A DNA stretch of 64,000 nucleotides from Corythucha ciliata (lineage: Eukaryota; Arthropoda; Insecta; Hemiptera; Tingidae): positions 47,148,751 to 47,212,750 of the forward strand of contig CM075942.1 in the NCBI GenBank assembly GCA_038030265.1, in the 5' to 3' direction. The stretch's first letter is position 1. Each line of letters opens with the position of its first letter. Under the pieces are notes generated by a model. That model did not search any database. It was not told where the DNA came from and saw only the letters and a program-made list of their open reading frames with translations. Positions 11,401 to 22,729 of this stretch are shown piece by piece. The position numbers were made by a program, and so were the translations under genes.

Positions 11401-11991
11401 TTGAATATATGTATATGTATTTGTGATATTACAAGTTCCGGGTCTTAATTTGATTACGTGCTGTTAGCGCGCGTGCTTTTACCGCGCGAAGAAAAAATCG
11501 TGTCTTTAGCGCGCATTACCTGGGTAGACCCTTGTCAAAGTTAATCCTTTTACTACTTTGCTGAGGGTAGAACGTTTTCCCTACTTCTTCTTTATCATCT
11601 TTTCCTTCTTTCCTTCTTCTGACCTTCTCACCTTCTTGCCTCGTCCACTGAGTCATCAACGAAATACGTATATGTACCTACCTATTTTTCTTTTTTTTAA
11701 TTTGAGGAATACCATATTGTTAAAATATGAACTTATGCAAGAAAGTGTGCGTTTGCCGGGCCGAGAGAGGGAGAGAGAAAGAGTGAGCGAGTGAGACTGA
11801 AATTTAATGACCGGCAAACCACTTTGTGGACGAAGTTTGCTTCCTGTGGGAGTATATTATTTTATTTTAAGGCGGCTGCACACAGTCACGTGGTATTCAA
11901 ACTAACAACAACAACAAAACAAAGAAACAAACTACCAACCAACAAAATATCAAACAATTTCTAGCACTACCTAAAAACAGACCAGCCCCCC

Positions 11992-12096
11992 AATCTGTAA
12001 CTTTTAACGCGTGCATTAGCGAAATAAACAAGGTGAATAATTGAAAGTAATCAGCTGAGAAAATTTGCTAACGCACGCGTTAAGAGTTACAGAATA
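11992..12096. repeat. ~105-bp palindromic MITE, copy 1
   Basis: Terminal inverted repeats of the type TGTAACTCTTAACGCGTGCG surround a ~45-bp core (with AATCAGCTGAGAAAATTT). It lies in the left foldback arm and is absent from the matching position of the right arm, so it is a later addition. Its core is inverted relative to copy 2. Confidence 0.75.
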
Positions 12097-12110
12097 GCCC
12101 CCCAGCCCCC

Positions 12111-12213
12111 CTATTCCGTAAGTCTTAACGCGTGCGTTAGCAAAATTTCTCAGCTGATTACTTAAATTATTCAACTTGTTTCGCTAACGCACGCGTTAAG
12201 AGTTACAGAATAG
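12111..12213. repeat. ~103-bp palindromic MITE, copy 2
   Basis: Same palindrome as copy 1 but with the core in the opposite orientation. It matches the reverse complement of copy 3 in the right arm and so belongs to the original arm. Confidence 0.75.
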
Positions 12214-12362
12214 GGGTGCAGGGCCCTATTCAGAAACGTCTGGCGAGGAATGCCGCAAGTGTGGTGTGTGGTTGCTATGGCTGGATAATGTCATTTCTTA
12301 TTCGGAGCCCTTGGATCCCACTTGCCGCATTTTCCCCCGAATAAGGCCCCAGATGGAAATCG

Positions 12363-13527
12363 GTAAATATTTTGCTCGTTATTTGACGAATACCAACGCG
12401 CAAAGATAAATAATACGGGGAGCGAAAAAAAAATTGCCCCATTTCCCCTTCTCTAAAAGGGTCCATACACGTACAATAATTATTGCGCAATACATTTGTG
12501 TAATATTTTGTTTCTAAATGTTTATACGGATAAAAAATTGGTTGTTCACTATCGGGAACGGGCTCCTTTTCTCGAACATGATTGGTAGATTCTTGGATGC
12601 CACTATGCTTTGATAGACCGGCGGGGGTGGGATTTCTATGGCAGCGTTGCTGTCCGATCCCGATATTGTGCAGCCCATCAATACAATCCACAAACGTTCA
12701 ATTTTATTGTGCAACCCCTAGTTTGCGTAATATTTATTGAACTTGTGTGGGCCGCTTAGTAGTCCAAATATAATGGGGCGAGAAAACTATTGGAAACAAA
12801 CATCGGTGCCAAAGCGTTGAAGTTTTCAAAACGAATTGTAATAAAAACTGCTGCTTTCACGGAACGACTTTAAGTGAATCGACGAACGAAATTATTCATG
12901 TTTTACTTGTACCTACAACCCATCTTATTATTATTTTAGATATTATTCATCGTTATGGCGGAGCATTAATTAAATTGATTTATGTCGTACTTTTTCACGC
13001 GCGCGTCGGCGTCTTTTTTCTGGGGGATGAGACGGCTCCCGCGTACACGTCCAATGTGAAAAGCCTCATGGAGTTCAATGTGTTTTTACTGCAAGAGCTG
13101 GACGCTGACACAGATAAAAACCGCGTTTCTGTGGTGTCGCATGAACAAGTGGGTGGAATTTTACTGAAATAAATAGAAATACTCCTTTACCGGTTCGTTG
13201 GCAGCTAGCGTGATTTTCTGGTTGAGACCTTTCTTGGTTCATTTGAAAATACTTGAAAAATTAAAATTTGAGGCGGTTTCCTTTGAGGATTTCCGCAAGA
13301 AGCTTTGAGTTAAAATCCATTAAAGTATGTCAGGGGGCTCCACCGTTTTTCACCCTTTTAAATTCAATAATGATTGGTGTGCGTTCATTAGGGCAAAAGA
13401 GTGGCGAAGTACCCTGGCGTCACGTTTATAACTTATCACTCAAAGCTGAATCTACAGAAGAAGCCGCCTCAAATTTCATTTTTTTACTGATTAATTTTTC
13501 AAGTATTTTCAAATGAACCAACACAGG
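12363..13527. other. Unique core of the foldback element, gene-like fragments
   Basis: Two open stretches look more protein-like than their surroundings. On the minus strand about 12514-12714 reads NKIERLWIVLMGCT, then SGSDSNAAIEIPPPP. On the plus strand about 12939-13171, after a TTTTAG acceptor-like site, it reads DETAPAYTSNVKSLMEF and ends at TAA. Neither was assigned to a family. A smaller inverted repeat (TTCATTTGAAAATACTTGAA at about 13237, pairing with about 13500-13520) lies inside. The core could be captured host exons or remains of an element gene. Confidence 0.35.
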
Positions 13528-13667
13528 ATTTCCATCTGGGGCCTTATTCGGGGAAAAATGCGGCAAGTGGGATCCAAGGGCTCCGAATAAGAAATGACAT
13601 TATCCGGTCATAGCATCCACACTGGCGGCATTCCTCGCCAGACGTTTCTGAATAGGGCCCTGCACCC

Positions 13668-13774
13668 CTATTCTGTAACTCTTAACGCGTGCGTTAGCGA
13701 AATAAACAAGTTGAATAATTCAAGTAATCAGCTGAGAAATTTTGCTAACGCTCGCGTTAAGAGTTACAGAATAG
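13668..13774. repeat. ~107-bp palindromic MITE, copy 3
   Basis: Right-arm counterpart of copy 2, ending in ACAGAATAG, with the same terminal inverted repeats. Confidence 0.75.
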
Positions 13775-14329
13775 GGGGGGCTGGTCTGTTTTTAGGTAGT
13801 GCTAGAAATTGTTTGATATTTTGTTGGTTGGTATTTTGTTTCTTTGTTTTGTTGTTGTTGTTGTTGTTGTTAGTTTGAATACCACGTGACTGTGTGCAGC
13901 CGCCTTAAAATAAAATAATATACTCCCACAGGAAGCAAACCTCGTCCACAATGTGGTTTGCCGGTCATTAAATTTCAGTCTCACTCGCTCACTCTTTCTC
14001 TCTCCCTCTCTCGGCCCGGCAAACGCACACTTTCTTGCATAAGTTCATATTTTAACAATATGGTATTCCTCAAATTAAAAAAAAGAAAAATAGGTAGGTA
14101 CATATACGTATTTCGTTGGTGACTCAGTGGACGAGGCAAGAAGGTGAGAAGGTCAGAAGAAGGAAAGAAGGAAAAGATGATAAAGAAGAAGTAGGGAAAA
14201 CGTTCTACCCTCAGCAAAGTAGTAAAAGGATTAACTTTGACAAGGGTCTACCCAGGTAATGCGCGCTAAAGACACGATTTTTTCTTCGCGCGGTAAAAGC
14301 ACGCGCGCTAACAGCACGACACCCTTAAT

Positions 14330-14790
14330 TTCACTCAATTGCGAGTTTGAAGTATTTATTTAAGCGAAATTGCGAGTTACGAGGTTAAATTTCAAGCTGG
14401 TATCGGAGCCCAGGCAAACAGGCCTCGACAGCGCTCGAAGCCTGACGAATAGGCGCAAAATTGTAACATTTCGTAGGCAAATATCCGTGAAATTGGAATT
14501 TTGCTAACTCAATATTCGCGAAATTGCAAGTTTCATGTCCTAACTACATCAAAACAGCAAATTTCAGAACAAGCTGGCCCCCGTCTGCGACCATTGCTTT
14601 GAAATTGAATTAGAACTGGAATTCATTTTAAAATTGAAATTGAATGACTTTGCAAGTTGCAAGTCCTAATTTGAGTGAAATCACTAGCTTCTTGGTTGTG
14701 AGTATACGCAAAATTGACAGTTCAGTAAAATTGGTCTGCAAAACTGGACATTTCTCGAAGAAATTTTAAATTTGGACAAATCATTTGAAT
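14330..14790 (+). repeat. Degenerate repeat family C array
   Basis: GCGAAATTGCAAGTTTC-type units with the GC-rich block (CCTCGACAGCGCTCGAAGCCTGACGAAT variants) at about 14405-14455. Confidence 0.6.
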
Positions 14791-14877
14791 TTTTGACCTC
14801 AGAAGTTGTAAATTTGTTCTGTAAAAAATTTGAGCTGTAGCAGTCTGGTAAACATTTGATGACATTTGATAAACGTC

Positions 14878-15072
14878 GGCCGCGTTGCAAAACTTCTGAC
14901 TTGTTCAGCGCTTAATGAGCACTTAGTCTTTTGCCGTTGCAAAACTGTCAATCCAGCTCAGCGCTGAGTAAGTGCTTAAAATCCAACAAAACACGTCCCA
15001 TAGCGATACAATTCTACACTTAATTATACACTTCAGTGCTTAAACACGAGCCCCGAGTTTTGCAACGCAACC
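14878..15072. mobile_element. ~195-bp palindromic MITE
   Basis: Inverted termini GCGTTGCAAAACT (left about 14881) and its reverse complement AGTTTTGCAACGC (right about 15056-15068). Inner parts are also partly complementary (GCGCTTAATGAGCAC against CAGTGCTTAAACACGAG). No target duplication was resolved. Confidence 0.6.
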
Positions 15073-15074
15073 AT

Positions 15075-15340
15075 TTCAGCGGATTTTATTCTATAGAAAA
15101 CAATTTTCGCGGGCTCATAACTTTCAAAAACTCAATTTTGCGATTTTGTCTCATTCAAAAACAACATTTGTGGATCTGTAGAAGTCAATTTCGTGAACTT
15201 GTCGCTTTCAAGCCTCAAGTTCTAGAATTTCGCTCCTTTTAAAATCATTTCATGGGTTAATTCGGGCCCTTCAAGAACTGAATTTTCAGAATTTGACCCT
15301 TGGAATAAAAGCGAATTTCTCCATTTGAACCAGTTTTGCG
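15075..15340 (-). repeat. Degenerate repeat family B run
   Basis: Reverse orientation of the B unit AACCCGCGAAATTGGTTTTT. Spaced variants such as TTTTGCGATTTTGTCTCATT and CAATTTCGTGAACTTG are seen. Confidence 0.5.
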
Positions 15341-15599
15341 TGGGAAATGCTCGTGCAATCAACCGAATTTACTACGAATTCGTACTTTTGGCAGCCACGG
15401 CAGCGTTGGCAACTTGTCGGAATTCCCGTCAGATCAGGCGGACTCCGTCTAACGGGTGACGGATATTTTTTGGCGGAATCACGGCATCGTTCAATGATTT
15501 ATTTGTTGGAAGGGGGACAAGAAAAATGGTAAAACAATATAATTTTCCTGTTCAACTTACCCGGGTCATTGGATGGGTATTAGCTAATGAGTTCACGAA
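15341..15599. other. Short unique spacer
   Basis: No gene or repeat recognised. An open frame at 15347-15532 has no supporting features. Confidence 0.4.
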
Positions 15600-16060
15600 T
15601 AAACAAAATGAATGGCCAAAATGTTGCTAATTGCAACATTGGAGCCGAGACACCAGGAAATTACTACAATCATGGATGAATATCTGCAAATTGCAAGTTT
15701 CGAGGTATTTACTCTCTTTGAAATGGCAAATTCATGGGTCTTTTTGGAGGCGGAGCCTCTTGTCCATCCGGTCGCCACAGAGCTCCACATAAGCTTGATG
15801 AATCTCCCCAAAATTTCATCATATGGAGCCAAATACCTGCGGAATTGAAAGTTTCGGGTTTGAATATTCTAAAAATTGCGATGTTTCCCTCCTGAAGTTT
15901 CGGGTTTTTTAAATGACCTTGACCTCGGAACCCGGGCCAGCTGGCCACCCACGACAGCGCGCCCAAAGTTGACGAACAGCCACAAAATTCCAACATTTTG
16001 AAGCTAAATTTAATCAAAATTGGAAGTTCCCAGAAATCTCTAAAAGAGGCCATCAAGTCT
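15600..16060 (+). repeat. Degenerate repeat family C array
   Basis: C-type units with the GC-rich block GAACCCGGGCCAGCTGGCC and ACGACAGCGCGCCC at about 15928-15965. Several overlapping open frames on both strands here are repeat by-products. Confidence 0.6.
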
Positions 16061-16079
16061 CAGAATAAACGAATAATAG

Positions 16080-17270
16080 ACCTTTTACGTAGCGTTAAAT
16101 TACCCATTTTTCTCAATTTTAGCCACGAAGTTGCCTACGAAAACCACGAAATGGCGTTTTCGAGCGCCTTTTTTCCCGTTTTAGCTAGGAATTAAGGCGA
16201 TTTATCTCAATTTTTGCCATGAATCAACGCTTTTTCATTTTAGCGGTGAATTCACGCTTTTCTCTACTCCACTCGTGAATGCGCGTTTTTCTATATTTTA
16301 CCCCCGAATTAGGGCTTGCATGCAATGTTTTGAAGAAAATTGCTTTTCTCAATTGTATTTGTTAATAGGCATTTTTCTCAACTAATTTTTGTATCTTTAG
16401 CGATTTTCTCATTTCAGCCGTGAAGTTGAGTCCGCGAATCGGCGCTTCCCCTCAATTTCTGCCACGAAGTAGCGCTGTTTTAACCGGGAAAGATTTCTTT
16501 GTCTGAATTTAAGGAATGAATTATTGCTGTCGCTAAATTTCGTTTGTGAATCAGCGTTTTCTTTTCACGCCGTTCACGCTGTTTCGCGCTGTTTCTCATT
16601 TTCAGCCACGAATAAGCTTTTTTTCTCAACTTTAGAAGCGACTTTCGGGTTTTAATTCCTGCGAAATTGCAAATTTCGGGTGAAATTGCACGTTTTCCCA
16701 TCCGCTATTTAGTGGTCACTTCGGCTAAAGGCCCGCACAAGCCCGTAGGTTCCATCTGGCCCCCTTAAAACATCTGGCCACCTTAGCTATTTTTCAAGTA
16801 AGGCCGCCAATGAGCACTATTTCTCCATAATTGACGTTTTTCCTTAATTTTGGCAGCAAATGAGTGCTTCCTGTCAATTCCACCGTGAACGGCCGTTCGA
16901 GCATTATGGCACCTTTTTTCTTAATATTGGCCTGGACGTTGCACCACTAAAGCGCAAAGTGATGTGTTTTCTCAATTCCAGCCGCGAATGAGTGCTTTTT
17001 CTCTACCGCGAATTGGCATTTTTCGTCATTTGTAACCGCAAATGAGTGCTTTTTCCTCACTTCTAGCCGTGAATGAGAGGGGTTTTCCAAAATTCATCCG
17101 CAGATCAGCGCTTTTTCTTAATGAAATAAATTGTACACGTACACTGGCCCAAAAAAACGACGGCAGATTATTGTTCTTTTCTCTATTTTTGCCGGGAATT
17201 TTCAAGGAAAACCCGTGAATTGACTATTTTTTTTCAGCCGCGCCGTGAATTAACGGAAACTTCGATAGTT
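16080..17270 (+). repeat. Degenerate repeat family A array (longest, ~1.2 kb)
   Basis: Dozens of diverged units on GCGCTTTTTCTCAATTTTAG followed by CCACGAATTA-like sequence. This is one of the longest family-A runs in the window. No coding potential. Confidence 0.7.
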
Positions 17271-17429
17271 TTTTTTTCTGTTTTTTGTTTTGTTTTGTAT
17301 TTTTTGGGGGGCTTGTTTGTTAGTTTTTTTTGCAGTAAGGAATACATTTTTTCTGATTTCTGACGGGGTTTTGAGCTTCGGTTGGCGCTTGGCGGGAAAA
17401 GCGGAATAGTAGTTGGCAAGCCTGCTAGG

Positions 17430-17790
17430 TTTGGCTCAATCTAAAATTGAAATTTTGTGGATTTGGCCTCTTGATTGAACCAATTTAGCGGATTTCGTAA
17501 TTTCAAAGTGCAAATTGTCGAGGATTCGTCACTTTGAAGCCACAAGTCGGTGAATTTCACTCTTTTAAAACCCGTTTAGTGGGATCGGGCCCTATACATG
17601 AACGGATTCTGGTGACTGTCAGAAAAGCCAATTTCTAGCGTTTTCCCTCTCTTGACGTTGAAACAACTAGCAAAATTTAGTGGATTCAACCCAATTTCAA
17701 CGTAATTTTGAAGTTATTACACTTCAAACCAATTTTTGAATGGTAATTCATGCCCCTTCCAAATTGTAAAAGCCACGTATATGGAAAGGT
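17430..17790 (-). repeat. Degenerate repeat family B run
   Basis: Reverse B units (AATTTTGTGGATTTGGCCTC, CAATTTAGCGGATTT) with decreasing regularity to the right. Confidence 0.45.
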
Positions 17791-17799
17791 AATTGACCT

Positions 17800-20735
17800 T
17801 CAAAGCCCATTACACTCCCATCCCCTTTTATTCACTCTGTTTTCTTTCTCTTGTCGTTTGCCGTGCATGCTCCGTATATACAACACCAAAGGGGGAACCA
17901 GATTCCGTTGAGCATAATGCCCTCTTCTCTAATCGCTGTGAAATGACATCAGAATTAAAATTCTTCCGAGAATGGGTGGGGGGAGGGGCAGTTCACTGAT
18001 ACGCTTGGTTAAAAGGGTCTGAGAAGGGCGAAAAGAGTGATTTTCTGGGATCTTCACACTCTCTTTTCATCACACTAAACCACAGATTTTTTTTTTTTTT
18101 TCATTTATCTTCTTCCTTCATCCCATGCGTGTTTCAATCCTCACTACCACTCCCCTCCCACGAGAAATAAAAAGAAGAAAAAAACCGACATGACAATGGG
18201 ACAAAAGGTGTGGGTTACCGGGGCGGGGGGGATATTGGGATAATATCGAAAGAAGCCAACAAGACGCTATTGATCGGAACACAGAGGGATGTGTGTCAGC
18301 CACTTACACGGAGAAAGCCCACGTGAGTTCGACGGAAAACGAGCTTCGCGTGTGAATGTTTTTTTTTTTGGTGGACGAAAGTGAATGACGACGTTCTCTT
18401 GTACATGATTTTCTTCTTCATGATGTGTTAATGAAAGATGGCGTGTGGTGTTCGGTGGTGGGAAGGGATTTATTAGAGTACTTCGAGGCTTTTTTTTCAT
18501 GAATCGTGGTTTCATGGTGATGGGAGGGAGGGTCAGCTTTAAAAGTGCATCGTCTCGAGTCGCGTCATTAACTTGTCCCTTTCCGTTTAAAAGGGCCCTC
18601 AACCCATCCCTATTCTCTCCTGCCCTGTAAAAATCCGCGCTCTTCCGTGGACTTGGTATTAAAACCTAGAAGGCTCTCTCGTCCGGGTCGTTCCTCCTCT
18701 TCTTCAACTCCTTTTCAACCTTAATTAACTGTTCGTTAAAAGTTCCCTTGCGTTTTTTTCCACATCACTCCCCTACCCCTTCTTACCCCAGCTCAAGAAA
18801 AGGCTTAAAAGCGTTTGGTGGTGGTGGTGGAGGGGGTGAGGCCCTTTTATGTCTGTCTGGCGCTAATTAAGGATCCTCTCCAACCCCTCCTTTCGAAGAG
18901 AAGATATGTTTCCACCCTTCTGTACACCTCATCACCCAACCGTCTCTCACTCTCATAGTATACTTCATGAAGCCCTCAACATTCCCCGACCCTTTCCCTC
19001 TACTAACCGCACCTCCCGTCAAAGACTTTTCAGAAAAACCTCTTTCCTGGAAAAAGGGTAGTTTTCCCCGGGTGGAAACGAGTAAAGAAACGCGATGACA
19101 CTCCTTTTGTACGACGAAGGACGAAGTTAATGCCGTCGCCCACACCACGTCCACCCCTCCCTTCGAGCTCACGATCCACCGATGAAGGAGCAAAAGTGGA
19201 TTGATGCCACGCACGAAGGCAGTCTGTGAAGCTAGTATACATTGTGATGAGAAGTTGGTGGATGAAAAGGGGTAGTGGCGGGAAGGGAGGAGTTAAAGCA
19301 CTTGACGAGCAAGAAAAGGGACTATGGAAAGTTGGGTGAATGCACCGACACCCAACTTAAGTTCATCATCTTTTGTGAGGCCCCGAAGACTGAATAAAAG
19401 TCATCTTGCTTTTATTACTCTTGAAGTGGTTACAGAATCAAGAAGTGCGGGGGAGGGGGTATATACAAAAGATACTGAGTGAGAGAGAGAGAAAAAAAGA
19501 ATTAAAGAGTTGTTATCTTGATTTGGTTCAAAGGGGATTTAATTCAAAAAAAGGATAAAGCCGCAGCGTTTACAACTTGTTTGTTTCTGTTAAAAAAGCC
19601 GCTATGAGAGCGTGCTGGTAAAAAAAGGAGGTCACTAGGGAACAACTTCGTGCGAGAAGTTCCGATCCCGGTTCCTGGTTCATCCCAGCATGCCTCCCCC
19701 CACCCAACCCTCCATCCTAAGATTCCTGTTCGCATACTTTAAGACACAACGTACAATAATAATAGTTTAATTCCTCTCTCTCGAGGGGAATTTTCAAAAA
19801 CGAGGTGTGAGAAGACTGGTAGGGAAAATTGGAAAAAAAAGGAATGGGATCCTCCCCGCCTTTCCCCCTTCTACTAACCTTCCACTTTTAAACTAAAATC
19901 CCCTTCCATAATGACCGGTGTTTCTTGATCGCGACCCGCTTTTTTAAAAATAAAAAGTAGAGAACGTCAGTTTGTTGTTAGGATTCAATGGAGCTGAAGT
20001 GGTATTGGGGAGTGAATTGATTTTGGGAGGAGCTTTTTGGATTAACATTGTCGTCTTTCAAGGAATGAGTAAGTTCGATTATATTATAGTTTTCATTTTC
20101 AATAACCGTAGACGGTGCGTGATGGAGTGGGAATAAGGGGGAACGAGGGCGTTATATCGCGAAATCAAACTTAGAAATGAGTAAAAAACCTCGTAAAAAC
20201 CCTTGTCGTGAAGTTTTATTTGATTACAGGCAGGATGGATCTTTCTAAGGCTCGTATAGAGTCACAAAAAAAAAAAAAAAAAAATCGCTATAAAAATAAA
20301 GCAATACAAAAAGCAATCCTTGCCTCACGAAGTCTCATGTTAGTGGAAAAGATTGAACATTGTGGGAGGGTGGAATGGAGTTTGCGTTTCTGGGCATTAC
20401 ATGCACCGTTCGTTCACTTCAACGTCCTACAAGTACATCAGTGCATTACTTTTTGAGGAACAGTTATAGGTCTTTTTTGGAATCGCTGAAAAGGCAATTA
20501 ACACTTTTTGGATGATAAAAAAAATTAAGAGATTCCACTGTTCTGTATCGTGGCACGTACGATGTAAACGAAGGAAAATGAAATCACTCATTAAGCACGG
20601 GAGTCCAAACAATAACAATAAACAATTGATAATGACGCCAAAAATGGGAGTTATATAGGCGGCGACAGAGGATGACTAAGAAAGGCTTAAAAGCTTTAGT
20701 TTCTTGTATGGTCGCCGGCGTATTGTTCGGCGTGT
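17800..20735. other. Unique non-coding DNA, purine/pyrimidine-rich
   Basis: About 2.9 kb without repeats of families A-D and without a supportable exon. It contains long purine- or pyrimidine-rich strands, GA and TC runs, and an A19 tract near 20266-20284. The lack of repeats contrasts with both flanks; it could contain regulatory sequence or an intron, but nothing identifies it. Confidence 0.4.
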
Positions 20736-20739
20736 TTAT

Positions 20740-21058
20740 GAAAAACCAAAACTCTGTGATTCAGAATTAAGGAAAAACACAATAATTTCGGCGAAAATTG
20801 TCGCAATAATCGCAAATTTCCTCAAATCATGCTGAGTTGAGAAATGCATTTAGTTCTATTACCTATCTGTTTACTTGATTTTGTTTTCAAGATTCTGTAG
20901 GTGTCAAATCTGCAAAATTTAGAATTCAAAATAGCCCAAGCAGTGAACTTTTCAGGTTGAAAAACGCGCTAAATTGTTTTATAATGAAAACCCGCCGAAT
21001 TTGTTTTCCGGGTCAGAAACCCCCCGTAAAATTGCCTTTTAGTGACTATTTTTGGTGA
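20740..21058 (+). repeat. Degenerate repeat family B run
   Basis: Units such as AAACCCGCCGAATTTGTTTT and CCCCGTAAAATTGCCTTTTA at about 20940-21050. The left part is too diverged to phase. Confidence 0.45.
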
Positions 21059-21066
21059 GTATAGAG

Positions 21067-21744
21067 CAGTGGTTCTCAACCTTTTTTGAGCGGCTGCCCC
21101 CCTAGAATCAAATAAAAAAAAAACCGCCCCCCTTACCAAAATTTCGTAATTGTTGTGGGTTTTCGGGTGGGGAGGGGAGGAGTATTTCGTGGCGTTTTTC
21201 ATGAAATAGAATGGTAGGCATATATTTGTGGAGAAATTGGTAAAAAATTGAGCAAATCTTTAAATAGGAACAAACGATAGTGAGACTAAATTAGTGGGAT
21301 GGTTGAACTTATTGATGGTACACTAGCACCATCACTCACTATCACTAGCACCATCAGCACCAGCACTTTAGAGAATAAATGCTGTGGCATGAGAGTGGAG
21401 GGGTCTAAGAACTGCTTGGACAGCAGGAGCAGGCGTTCAAAGTTGCACGGGCGTTGGAGTCTCCCTTTCTTGCCAAGCCGATAATGAGTGTTCTTGCTCT
21501 TTTTCTTTACCTCTCCTTCTTCAAAACCCTTTTGCTTTTGCACTACTTATGTTTTATGTCACGTGGACCGGGAGGTTGGACTCTTCTATCGCCTAATCGA
21601 GCACGGCCGCATGAAGCATGCTCATCGACCCCCCACCGCCTGAGGCACACTCACCGCCCCCATAGTGCCCAAAAACAGTTCACCGCCCCGCAGTAGCCTT
21701 CATTGCCCCCAAGGGGGCGATATCTCCCCCGTTGTGAACCACTG
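21067..21744. mobile_element. Non-autonomous hAT-type element, 678 bp
   Basis: Termini CAGTGGTTCTCAACC (left) and its partner GTGAACCACTG (right) are typical of hAT elements. It is flanked by a perfect 8-bp target duplication GTATAGAG (21059-21066 and 21745-21752), the size expected for hAT. Subterminal C-rich CCGCCCCCC-like blocks occur at both ends. No transposase frame is present, so it would depend on an element elsewhere. Confidence 0.9.
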
Positions 21745-21754
21745 GTATAGAGCA

Positions 21755-22080
21755 ACACAAAATCGTTTTTGGTTCGCTAACTTCATAAGACAATTTATAG
21801 GATTGAATCCAGCATAAAAAGACAATTTCACGGGGTGACTCTTTCAAAAATACATTTTTCACGGCGTTGACTCCATGAAAAAAGTACATTAACGTATTTG
21901 CGTCCTTCAAAACATCAATTTCACGGGTTCAGCACTTATGTTAAGTATAAATTTCACGAATTGGAACTCAAAGATCCTGTGTTGTGGTCTGGTCCAGCTG
22001 AAAGAGCTGTTCCACCATTATGGCTCATTCAAAAAGAGCACTTCCACCAGTCTGGTTCTTTCAAATTCCCTTGTATCTAG
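21755..22080 (-). repeat. Degenerate repeat family B run
   Basis: Reverse B units (CAATTTCACGGGTTCAGCAC, ATTTTTCACGGCGTTGACTC). Confidence 0.55.
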
Positions 22081-22129
22081 GCTAAATTTGCTAATTTGAC
22101 GGGCATCGCCAAAAGGCGCAGTTTTATCA

Positions 22130-22640
22130 GGCAGTGCCACTATAATTTTAACCGCGAATTAGCGCCTTTTCTCTATTTATCAGCGAATTAACCCATTTTC
22201 TCAATTCTCAATTTTAGATACGAAGTTGCTTCAAGAATCCGAGAAATAGCAATTTTTCTCTACTTAGCCGAAAATCTTGGCGCTTCATCTATATTTTAGC
22301 TGGAAATTTGCGTTTTTTCCAATTATCCACGAAATAACGTTTAGTTTTTTGTTTTTTCAATTTCAAGCGCAAATTAGCGCTACCTATTTGTTCTCAATTT
22401 CTTCGTCGAAGCAGCGCTTTTTCGAGCAATTTTATCCGTATTCGAGCGCCTTTTCTAAAATATCAGCCACGCGAATTAACGCTTTTCCCACACTTAAACC
22501 GAAAATTGAAGAGCTTTGTCTCAATTTTAGTCACAAATTAGCGTCTTTATCAAGTTTAGTCACGAAACTTGAATTAGTTGCTTTCTCAAATTTGGCCATG
22601 AATTAGCGATTTTTCTCAATTTTAGAAGCGAGTTAGCGTT
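22130..22640 (+). repeat. Degenerate repeat family A array
   Basis: Units TTAGCGCCTTTTCTC, AACGCTTTTCCCAC and ATTAGCGATTTTTCTC recur about every 30 bases. The 109-codon open frame here is a repeat by-product. Confidence 0.7.
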
Positions 22641-22729
22641 TTTACTTGTGTCTACCCGGCGTACAATAAGGACAAAATCATGTAAAAAATAGCACGCAAA
22701 AAGAAATCGAGTCTATGCTGACTTCAAAT

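Larger units (their letters stand above)
11457..14318. mobile_element. 2.9-kb foldback element with ~0.8-0.9-kb inverted arms
   Basis: Left arm 11457-12362 and right arm 13528-14318 are near-perfect reverse complements, starting CGTGCTGTTAGCGCGCG at the outer ends. The arms are so alike that the same 78-codon open frame (11558-11794 + and 13981-14217 -) occurs in both, so that frame is arm sequence and not a gene. No clear target duplication is visible. The left arm is ~115 bp longer because it holds an extra nested palindrome. The unique core is 12363-13527. No transposase was recognised, so the element is probably non-autonomous or a foldback type. Confidence 0.85.

Noticed and set aside
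11558..11794. 78-codon open frame
   Set aside because: The same frame appears in the opposite arm (13981-14217, - strand) of the foldback; it is inverted-repeat sequence with CT/GA-rich low complexity.
12275..12691. 138-codon minus-strand frame as a gene
   Set aside because: Its C-terminal third lies in the foldback arm and no start, splice or domain evidence supports it as a whole.
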